NCBI GenBank assembly: GCA_022495005.1
Contig: JAGYXB010001324.1
Span: 2,542,001 to 2,606,000 of the forward strand
Reading direction: 5' to 3'
From: Rhyacophila brunnea
Taxonomy: Eukaryota; Arthropoda; Insecta; Trichoptera; Rhyacophilidae
Length of the DNA: 64,000 nt
Shown: one piece after another, positions 56,151 through 64,000 of the stretch
Layout: each line of letters begins with the position of its first letter
Position numbering within the stretch: the stretch's first letter is position 1
Translations under genes and position numbers: made by a program
Notes under the pieces: generated by a model
What the model was told of the DNA's origin: nothing
Databases searched by the model: none
The model's input: the letters and a program-made list of their open reading frames with translations, nothing else

Positions 56151-56545
56151 GATATGCGAGAACTGTCTCACAAAATACGTTTAATTTGTCTACGAAGTCC
56201 GTCATCTCAAATGACCTTATTTTTCGTACTCCAGTTATTTTTGACCGACTATGTAGGTATACGACAAACTAACCGCAGTAATAGTAAAACTTGGCAGCAC
56301 AAAATTTATCAGACCTCAGCGTGTATAAATTGTAGCCAATTTGCTAGCTGCGGGTGACCTATTACCTCCTCATCCCTCTACCCTTAGAAAACTAAAACTT
56401 TACTTTAGCCGCAACCAACAACTAACTGCACACCTGTTATGCAATATACCTGCAGTAAACTTTACTTTCTTCGATTGTTTCGATAAGTTCTCTGACCGAT
56501 ATAATTTACTACATTAATAAGGAATGTAAACGGATATATGAGTTG
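56151..56545. other. No recognisable feature
   Basis: AT-rich; nothing supported. Confidence 0.35.
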
Positions 56546-56552
56546 CCTAGAC

Positions 56553-57615
56553 CAGTGGTCGGCAAACTCATTAGTCAATAGAGCCAAATATCAACAGTAC
56601 AACGATTGAGATTTCTATTGAGAGCCAAATTTCTTAAACTCAAATTATAATTATTAAGGTACATTGTTTATTAACTTAATAAGCTTTAGTTAAAATTTTA
56701 AGTCTTAATTAAAGTATAAGTACACTGAATAAAACTTGATATCATACGTAATAATGATCTTATTTATTGATAAAAATTAAATTGTAAGTATTGTATCTAT
56801 AAAATTAAACATAACAATGACTGACAAACAGTCAGCGTGAATAATGACATTGCATCTCCTTGAAAAGTTTGGGTAAGTCAAGTTTGCATATTGTTGTATT
56901 TAATTTAAGGCACGATTCCAGGTTCTCATCAATAAGACGACTTCTCAATTTATTGTTGGAAGCTTGTATTCAGTAATTAAATACAGAACCTGATTTTTTT
57001 TGACTCTTCTAAAGTTCCTAAACTGATTTCTTCTTGCATCACCGACAGGATATTTAATACTAAATGACGTGACTGGGTGTGTTTACCTAGTTTTAAAGTG
57101 TCTTTCTAAATTTGACTTCTTGTTAAGCGTCAATCACATTGAGCTTCTTTACGAGCTGTTTGTTGGCGAATTTATAATCTGCCTGTAAAGTCGCCCAGTG
57201 TAATCATCGCACAAGCTAACAAGCAGGCTGTAAACACTCTACCGAGAAAAGTTGAAAGCCGGTCAACTTTACACACTACACACTGGCGTAGGGCCTACTG
57301 CGTCTGCGCAGTAGAGCGCAGTAGCAACCTCCCAGTAAAAAAACGAACTACGTTCTGTCAAAATAGTCGCTGGTTTGTGGCTTCTCAGCGAATGGAAAAT
57401 TTTGTATGTAATCATGAAATCGCAGTAGCTGAATCGCCCTCTTTTAAATTCGTCAACAAACAGCTCGTAAAGAAGCTCAATGTAATTGATGCTTTATGCG
57501 CCAATTTTTCCCGACAAATAATACAGGTCAGTAGGCCATTTAATTTTTTGATTAAACGCACTCAAGGGGCGAAAGAGCCGCATGTGGCTCGCGAGCCGCG
57601 GATTGCCGACCACTG
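56553..57615. mobile_element. hAT element, non-autonomous, 1.06 kb
   Basis: Perfect 8-bp duplication GCCTAGAC (56545-56552 and 57616-57623). Ends CAGTGGTCGGCAA and the complement of TTGCCGACCACTG. The right end has the paired words agccgcatgtggctcgcgag seen in many hAT ends. No transposase frame is found. A second inverted-repeat unit (57132-57487) lies inside, so the original element may have been about 700 bp. Confidence 0.92.
57132..57487. repeat. Inverted-repeat unit nested in the hAT element
   Basis: Arms of about 38 bp (acattgagcttctttacgag and on to gcgaattt at 57136-57173; complement at 57446-57483) extend with one mismatch to aatcacattg/caatgtaatt. The centre contains the palindromic tactgcgtctgcgcagta. 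It could be a MITE inserted into the hAT element, or an internal stem of it. Confidence 0.65.
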
Positions 57616-57639
57616 GCCTAGACAATATAATTATATAGG

Positions 57640-57745
57640 ATGACATTATTTTTTTTCTAGTATAAAAATGCAGATAATAAATTATAAACTCTAAATACAT
57701 AAATTATCGACGACTTACCAACTTTTGGCAGAAACCCTACAATAT
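57640..57745 (-). repeat. MITE family G, partial inverted copy
   Basis: Complement of ttggtaagtcgtcgataatt and gtatttagagtttataattt, then tttggcag as in the 30968 copy. Only one end and part of the interior are present. Confidence 0.45.
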
Positions 57746-57749
57746 ATTA

Positions 57750-58255
57750 CGGGAAATACAAATTTCAATAGTAGGTAGTTAAATATTGTACAATACAGCG
57801 AACATCTGAAATGTTTTATGAGTATCGCAAAATGATAGTGGTGTAAACTTTCTCGAAGTTTTTACAGAATTTGTGAAACAAACTTGCTAAGAAAGTGTAT
57901 TATAAAACAGAATTGACGCCAGATTGTTTTATTTGATAATATAAATTTGAATGCTGCATTATGGCGAGATATAAAACTGAAGACGGCGCTTTTTTCGGCA
58001 AAAGAAACAAAGACAGCTGGTAGGAACCTGTAACTTTGTTTGTAGTCTTATTAAAAAAAGTCGTTCCACAGACACTTTCTGAAAATTCATTTTACGCACA
58101 TCAGTGGAGTACGCAGGAATTTTTTTATTTTAAAAATAAACTAACACAAATAATATCATTCCGCAATTGGCTTTAATACAAAATATGAAAGAAATAGAGA
58201 TTATGGTGTTGGGGGTAGCTTCATTCGTCCGTCCCTAATTTCTACTTATTTAATA
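57750..58255. other. No supported gene
   Basis: An ATG at 57961 opens a 20-codon stretch (ARYKTEDGAFFGKRNKDSW) with a weak GTAGGA donor. It is not convincing. Otherwise AT-rich. Confidence 0.35.
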
Positions 58256-58267
58256 CAATGCAGGTAT

Positions 58268-58827
58268 GTGGCGAAGGGTGGAGGTAGGTTGTTAAAATCC
58301 GACATAAATAGTGCACATAAAACTATGAAGTCATTCGTATTTGTTTTTATTGCGCCAAAAATGCAATTTACAGCCGATAATGTTGGTTAGTTTTTAAAAA
58401 TCAATTAAACCCTGCCTAAACCAAACCATACTAGTGTATGTATCATATTATGGGCGATCCGACAAACTAGTGCACACTTTTTCAGTCATACTTAATAATT
58501 GTTTTCGTTGAATTAAGAATACGTACCTACTATTGTGGATGGTGTTGGTTATTTTTTTTCAATTCATTAAGATTTGCCTATACCAAACCATAATCGATAA
58601 AAATATTCTTCTCTCAGTAAAATATCCAAAATTATCTCTAATTTAATAGCATAATTGTAGATATTTTATAGATAAACGAATATTTTTTTTACTATTATCT
58701 ATTCTAACCAACACAATTTGTAAAATTATAGTCTTAATTCAATAAAAACAATTACGTATGACTGACAAAGTTTAGTGTGCACTATGTATGTCAAATCTTA
58801 ACTGCCTACCTCCACCTTTTGCCACTG
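58268..58827. mobile_element. hAT-type MITE family A, copy 6
   Basis: A 560-bp copy. Left gtggcgaagggtggaggtag and right ctacctccaccttttgccactg are inverted. aggtat precedes the left end (58262-58267) and aggtatat follows the right end (58828-58835). This is consistent with an 8-bp duplication plus a 4-bp loss (atca) at the left boundary. The interior also folds: tagtgcacataaaact against agtttagtgtgcacta. Confidence 0.82.
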
Positions 58828-58984
58828 AGGTATATAATGATTTTTATTGCGGATAAATTAATACATCGGGCGCTAAGACGAAGTCTGTTTACGTAGGTAC
58901 CTAGTTCAATTGAATAGCTCATCTGAATATAGCGTATCCGTTTTTAGAGGTAATTTTTTATATTCTTTTAAACCATAAACATAG

Positions 58985-59370
58985 GTACACATGACGTATT
59001 GCTTATTCTGCAAACCAGCTTACTGCACTTTTGACCAAAAATGAGATTTTGATGGCATTTTGTTATAAAGCATGTTTTCTATGCTCACACAAAATTTCAA
59101 ATTTCATTCTTCAAACAAAACAGCCAACTGCAAGTGCCAAATTTTCAATATCGTAAATGGAAGAACTACACATTTTATATAAATTTTCTTTACATATAAA
59201 AAGGAAGCAAGCGTAGTGTTTTAATTCATAGTGCAGATTATTTTTAAAACAAAAATCCAAGTGTATTTTTGGAATTGTTAAATTCCGCTCGATAGTTAAA
59301 TTATTAAGTTTTTTCCAATTTATTAATTTGCCTAAATTGAGGTTTGTAGATTAAGCAGTCAAAATGCGTC
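58985..59370 (-). mobile_element. Family D repeat, uninterrupted copy
   Basis: Complement of the sequence that flanks the mariner at 38020-39725, running continuously through the point of mariner insertion (tttataacaaaatgccatca on the complement). No terminal inverted repeats or genes are seen. Confidence 0.65.
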
Positions 59371-59379
59371 ACACAAAAA

Positions 59380-60135
59380 ATATACTATATATTATACACA
59401 GACATAAAAATATAATAAATACATTAAAGGTAATTAACATGTTTAAACGATGTTTCTATTTTTCAGACGTATCTCCTTTTTCTTATCGTAATACCTATTC
59501 AAATATCTTGATCCACAGTTTTTATTAAGTTTATCCATCTCGTCTTTTAATCAATAATATTGAGTAGGACAAATAAAATAATAATTATTGAAAGCTCTTG
59601 TAAAAATTATTAAATACGAACGTAAACCTAGCACGCCTCTGTGGCGAGACTATGGCAAGTAGCAAGAAGTAGCAAGTGGCAAGTAGTGAGTGGAAAGTGG
59701 CAAGTGAGAATTGTATTGTTGGGGAATTCCCCGTTTATTTTTGGCTCTTGAATGCGCGCAAAACGGGCAACGACCAATTCTAAAGCTGGCGGGAAAACAG
59801 TGTTTTTTTCTTACTTACGTAAAACTTTTCTTAGCGTGTCTTTTTTAAGTAGAGAACACTTACTGATTTCAAGTACTATCACAGGTAAATAATTTTATTT
59901 ATTATAACAAAGGCCTTGTATCTACGATTATCTTGTTTTAATTATAAAATGTATATTATATTATCCATTATACCTATATTCTGTTTTTTAAATTCTATTT
60001 TATTGTTTAATTTGTACTTTTTGAATCATTGTTGTTTTTTTTTTAATTTTATTTCTTTTGTATAAAACTATTTTTGCTTTCTTTTTTCCCTCCACTTTGT
60101 TTTTTCTGATTTTCCGAACTGATTACTTGTAATTT
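59380..60135. other. Mostly featureless; AAGTGGC-type microsatellite
   Basis: 59652-59715 is a degenerate short tandem repeat of ggcaagtagcaa/gtggcaagt units. The rest is AT-rich without a supported gene. Confidence 0.45.
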
Positions 60136-60139
60136 TTAT

Positions 60140-60225
60140 TCTAAATGTCATGTTGTGAACGTCCTGAATTAATATTTTTTTATGTACTCAACGTGTCTTT
60201 TTCAAATAAATAAATAAATTATATA
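60140..60225 (+). repeat. LINE-like 3' tail, family H
   Basis: atgtcatgttgtgaacgtcc, then tgaattaatattt and an aataaataaataaa tail. The clearest polyadenylation-like end in this family. Confidence 0.5.
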
Positions 60226-60330
60226 GGTATAAAGTAATGTTCTTTTTATGTAGTTAGGAAATTATATTATTGCAATAAATTATAAATAGTAAATAATCAT
60301 TTCCAATATAATACAGAGCAAAATAATATC

Positions 60331-60640
60331 AGTGGGTCTATTCTATACTTATCGAACACTAAAGTGATAAATAGTATCAAACTTAGGGTAGGTTTGTATC
60401 AAAATATTAGCACTTATTGTAACAATTACACGAAGTTGGTTTTTATTGTTGCAATAAGTGCGATATTTCAACAGCAGCAAGATAGGTGCTGTTAAAATAT
60501 AGCACTTATTGCAACAATAAAAACCAACTTCGTGTAATTGTTACAATAAGTGCTAATATTTTGATACAAACCTACCCTAAGTTTGATAATATTTATTACT
60601 TTATCACTTTAGCGGTCGATAAGTATAGAATAGACCCACT
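60331..60640. mobile_element. Near-perfect 310-bp palindromic MITE
   Basis: Arms of about 140 bp: agtgggtctattctatactt through ttgttgcaataagtgc, with the right arm as its complement ending at 60640. The centre is a short loop (around gcagcaagatagg). Few arm mismatches imply a young or gene-converted palindrome. No obvious target duplication is present. Confidence 0.8.
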
Positions 60641-60649
60641 AGAGTATAA

Positions 60650-61135
60650 AACTGTTTTTCAGACTTTTCTTAGTCACCCTCAAGCCTACTTCGAACTAAG
60701 GAATTATATAGAATTATGAAAACCGTTATGTACATCCTGTGTAAATATTTTTTCACCAATACCAAAGCGTTACAAACTATAAAAGAAAGTTAGAATGTTT
60801 ACAGACTGATAAGTAGGTATTATTGATATACTTATATCATTATTTAACTCCATTAAATTCCCAACACGTTGCCATTTTTTCCCACTATTGATGATTTTAC
60901 ACCTCTTGAATGTAGTATTTATTGATTATTATATTTAATGATCTATTGTTAGGGTTTTGAATATGTAGGTATACGCTTATTGATTGTATTATTAGTGATA
61001 GAGCTTTTTAACAACCACTTCAACAATTCATAATTTTTTTAATGTTTTAATATAACCACCATATAATATTTCACCTACTTTGTTGCATTAAGTAGTTTAT
61101 TATCTGAGTTAGAATAATTAATTGTATTCATTATC
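60650..61135. other. No recognisable feature
   Basis: AT-rich; nothing supported. Confidence 0.35.
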
Positions 61136-61139
61136 AGTG

Positions 61140-61290
61140 TGTATTTGCCTTTTGGTGAGTGCACATAGTGCCCAAAGATGCCAAAGACGAAACCCGTGTC
61201 ACAAAAAACGACTCAAATAGAATAATACAAAACCGTATTCCATTAGAATTTAATTTCAAATTCCATCAAGTACCTTCGGTCGATAATATT
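61140..61290 (+). repeat. Foldback family I, right half
   Basis: gccttttggtgagtgcacat, then aaaaacgactcaaatagaat and ccattagaattt, matches the right arm of 14968-15157. The left arm is missing. It runs almost directly into the LINE fragment at 61319. Confidence 0.5.
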
Positions 61291-61318
61291 AATATTATAA
61301 ATATACAATATCTTTTGA

Positions 61319-61815
61319 ATGCCGTTTCAATTCCACATCAAAACCAAATGCCGCCTATTCGACGCTTGCATTCTGACGGTGCTGCTTTACGGTAGCGAAT
61401 CATGGCACCTTACGAAGGCTCAGAGCAACCGTATACTGAGCTTCGAAAACAGATGTTTGCGACGAATACTGGGTGTGCGGTGGTATGACTTTAGGAGCAA
61501 CGAGGAGATAAGAGAACGTACCAAGCAGCCTCTCATCACGCTGAAAGTGAAGAGGCGACGTTGGACCTGGCTCGGCCACGTGCTGCGGATGCCAGAAGAG
61601 AACTTCAACCTGGCTTGCCTGTTCTTCAAGCCGGGATTCCGGCGTCCTGGAAGGCCGCTAAATGCAATCTACAGAGTGTATACGGCGGAGCTACGGGATG
61701 CTGGTTTGACCTGGAACGAAGCAAGAAGACTGGCGAGCGACAGGGATTCTTGGAGGCGCCGCGTGGTGTCCATATGCTCCAGCTAAGGGGCGGATATGGG
61801 CAAAGAAGAAGAAGA
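61319..61815 (+). pseudogene. LINE reverse transcriptase C-terminus with GAA-repeat tail
   Basis: A 155-codon open frame ends at TAA 61784-61786: FDACILTVLLYGSESWHLTK, then FENRCLRRILGVRWYDF, KRRRWTWLGHVLRMPEE, a FRRPGRPLNAIYRVY block and ARRLASDRDSWRRRVVSICS. This is the distal region that follows the RT palm in RTE/CR1/Nimb-like LINEs. It ends about 30 bp later in agaagaagaagaagaa, a simple-repeat tail in place of poly(A). The frame is intact for the part present but lacks RT motifs, so it is 5' truncated. It is better preserved than the relatives at 12454 and 20140. Confidence 0.8.
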
Positions 61816-61819
61816 AGAA

Positions 61820-62305
61820 CATTCAACTAACACGTAAGCAATGTTCGTTTAAAAAAATTAAATATAACGTGCAGTTTTTAAATGAAAATTCTATCTTTTA
61901 TATTTCTGGAAATTCATGTTTTATATTTAAAATATTATATAAATACAACATTTTCGGATTGATCTTTTCTTACAATAAGTCAAAAATAATGATGAAAAAT
62001 GTTCATGTCGTGAAGGTACTTAGATTATAAAAAGAATGACAAGCTAAATAAATAAGGTTCTACTTATGTTAGTTTGACAAAGGTTTATGTATTATTATGG
62101 TTTATATATGTATATTAATATTGCTGCCAATAATATATATTTTTATTACGTCTTTAAGATACTATAATTTAATATATAATTGGCTATATGTGTAAGTAAT
62201 TTATTATTTAATTATTGTTTGCTCCAGTAAAATTATATTACATTCTTGCTTATGGTTAAAAATTTATTCAGTTAAAATAATGTCAATTATTTCGTTAAAT
62301 CATAA
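61820..62305. other. No recognisable feature
   Basis: AT-rich; nothing supported. Confidence 0.35.
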
Positions 62306-62310
62306 TATCA

Positions 62311-62689
62311 ATGGCCCCGTATTGAACGGTAACAAGTCAAAAATTCGACATTTCGTGATTTTGGTATTAAAATTAAAAATTAGTTCTTGCCAGTTTTGTA
62401 CAGAAACAATTCGAAAAAAATAATTTAGATACACTGAGAGTCGAAAAACCCGTATGAAATTTTACAAACTTTCAAATAAAACCAGTTTTGTATAGATCCA
62501 TTTCGAATTGTTTCCATTTAAAACTGGCGATTGATAATACAATTCAATTTCGAATAGATACACTCTGACATACCTATTGTTTCTTTTTAAAACTTGTCAA
62601 ATTCTGTGTATTGTAAAATATTCAAATATTAAAACGTGATTATCTCAAAACTACGTTTTTTGAGTTGTTACTGTTCAATACTGGGCCAT
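62311..62689. mobile_element. Inverted-repeat MITE, 379 bp
   Basis: Terminal repeats of about 30 bp: atggccccgtattgaacggt onward and the complement ending gttcaatactgggccat. Both are followed inward by aacaagtcaaaaa-type sequence. The interior has two inverted words (ccagttttgtac and aaaactggc). No coding sequence; target duplication unclear. Confidence 0.7.
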
Positions 62690-62809
62690 AGAATTATATT
62701 CACATTTTTATATATTATTTTGTACCTCTTACTCAATTTTTCATATTGTTGTTGTGATACTGCATAATATATTAATTTCTTCTTTACAATGTTTTATATT
62801 ATTTATTTT

Positions 62810-62895
62810 TTTTGAAATGTCACGTTGTCAACGTCTTATATTTATAATTTGTAATGTTCACCGTATATAAAAAAAATTGAATTTGAATTTGAAAT
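62810..62895 (+). repeat. LINE-like 3' tail, family H
   Basis: atgtcacgttgtcaacgtct, then ataatttgtaatgttcaccg and the terminal run gaatttgaatttgaaattga. The gaattt run may be this family's simple-repeat tail. Confidence 0.5.
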
Positions 62896-63044
62896 TGAAA
62901 TTAATTAGTTGTACTTTGTACCTTCCTACTGATTTTCCTTACGAAAGAAAGATGAATTAAATAATTGTGAACATCAAAAGAACAAAGACTGCAATTTTCA
63001 CATTTTTGTACGACAGTATTATGCTATAAAAGAGTCATTTTTTT

Positions 63045-63590
63045 ACCACGTTTTTATCAGCGCGTTTTCATGTTTGTCCAGTACAAATCTTGCAATCGAT
63101 TTTTAACTAACTTCACGACAAGCTAGACATTTGAAACTTTTAGAATATATCAGAACACGATGACAATGCATTCTTTTAATACTTTAAGCCATCTTTAAGC
63201 AGAATTGTATTCATTTTCAGTTAATTCTGTTATGTATGGACAGTAAGTTCGGAAAAAATCCGCAAGGTGACGCTTCGATCGAATTCAATGCTTGCACTTT
63301 TGCGTAACGGCGTTCGACGGTTTAGAAAAAAGAATTAACTCGCTTTCTTGTTTTTTGTTTGTTTGTTTTTTTGTTTTTTATTTCATATCAAGTACAAGTT
63401 TTAAAAATCTCATAAAATATATGTTATTCAATTATAAATGTTTAAAAAATTCTTATAATTGCTCTCTTTATTACGCATTTGATCATTTTCTTTCAAGTTG
63501 ATGGGATAATTCAAAAAAAGTATTTATTAATACATAGAATTGTCAAGTTTATATGATTCAACAACATTTAAAAACGTGGTAGGTATATAA
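63045..63590 (-). mobile_element. MITE family B, long subtype, complete
   Basis: Both inverted ends are present: ttaccacgtttttatcagcg at the left and aaaaacgtggtaggtat at the right. The interior has the long-subtype block ccgcaaggtgacgcttcgat and ttgcgtaacggcgttcgac, flanked by tracts of tttgtttgttttt. Non-coding. This is the best reference copy for the family. Confidence 0.7.
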
Positions 63591-63594
63591 AAAT

Positions 63595-64000
63595 TACTTT
63601 TTATCTTGTAATTATTTAATTTATTTTAAAATCTGTGATTTAATAATAATTTCATAGATAATTATTATGATATACGGGAAACTAGTAGATACTCAGCGAA
63701 TACTCTGTTAATATGGACGTCGATTAGTCGCTGGGAAAGCTAAAAAAATATCAAAAATGTTTTAATGTAATTTTATTTTAATCGGATACTTAGAACCATG
63801 CCCCCCACATCATGAAGCGGACCCCCAGGCTAGGTTTTTTATATTTTTAATGTGTGCATCCATTTGCATTGTGGAGTCGTCAAGTATCGGCAAAAAGTTA
63901 AAAATTGCATTGTACAATCAAATATTTTAATTATTATTAATTATTGAAGTAAAATACCGGTGCAGGCGACTTTTTTTTACGATTAGAACAAATTTGTGGT
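63595..64000. other. No recognisable feature
   Basis: AT-rich; near 63712 the word tggacgtcgattagt echoes the SINE-1 body. Nothing else supported. Confidence 0.35.

Noticed and set aside
57961..58020. First coding exon beginning with MARYKTEDGAFF
   Set aside because: The donor GTAGGA is weak, the frame stops immediately after it, and there is no promoter or downstream exon.
1..64000. CRISPR arrays, operons or prokaryotic genes
   Set aside because: No regularly spaced repeats with unique spacers and no gene clusters. Content and repeats are those of an insect nuclear genome.

Overview
The window looks like a stretch of insect nuclear genome. It is AT-rich, has no bacterial-style gene packing, and contains R1-clade and RTE-type LINEs, a mariner transposon, tRNA-derived SINEs and several hAT-type miniature elements. 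The short-word habits (runs such as taggtacctacc and ataatatta) fit a sternorrhynchan hemipteran or a lepidopteran. I cannot decide between them from the sequence alone.

There is no convincing complete host gene. The strongest host-gene hints lie at 31.4-33.5 kb. A tiny candidate first coding exon with a consensus splice donor sits at 31465-31513. About 1.2 kb downstream is a well-formed RNA polymerase II core promoter: inverted CCAAT boxes, a CRE, a TATA box at -30 and an initiator. That promoter could instead belong to a solo LTR.

Most of the window is layered transposons. (1) 50.1-56.2 kb: a nearly intact R1-clade non-LTR retrotransposon on the minus strand (ORF1 with zinc knuckles; ORF2 with APE endonuclease and reverse transcriptase, broken once in a G homopolymer) has inserted into an RTE-type LINE, which resumes on the other side. 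A 5'-truncated relative of its 3' end sits at 44.3 kb. (2) 47.1-48.6 kb: a large near-palindrome with long inverted arms made partly of short GC-rich repeats, flanked by a 10-11 bp direct repeat, resembling a non-autonomous Mutator-like or foldback element. (3) 35.3-37.2 kb: an inverted-repeat element with a decayed RTE copy inside. (4) 38.0-39.7 kb: a decayed mariner (D,D34D residues still visible) inside a smaller repeat whose uninterrupted copy lies at 59 kb. (5) 43.0-43.5 kb: an RTE 3' fragment with a 9-bp target duplication inside a repeat present uninterrupted at 31.0 kb. (6) 56.5-57.6 kb: a hAT element with a perfect 8-bp duplication and a second inverted-repeat unit inside. (7) 15.4-16.7 kb: the ruins of a DUF7869-type insect mobile gene.

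Several short families recur many times. A hAT MITE with CAGTGGCG-like ends has six copies, two with perfect 8-bp duplications. A MITE with ACCACGTTTTTA ends has eight full or partial copies. There are at least two tRNA-derived SINE families, a duplicated 330-380 bp unit holding a tRNA-Ile-like sequence, and recurrent LINE-like 3' tails. The nestings give a relative insertion history, which is the most informative aspect of the window.
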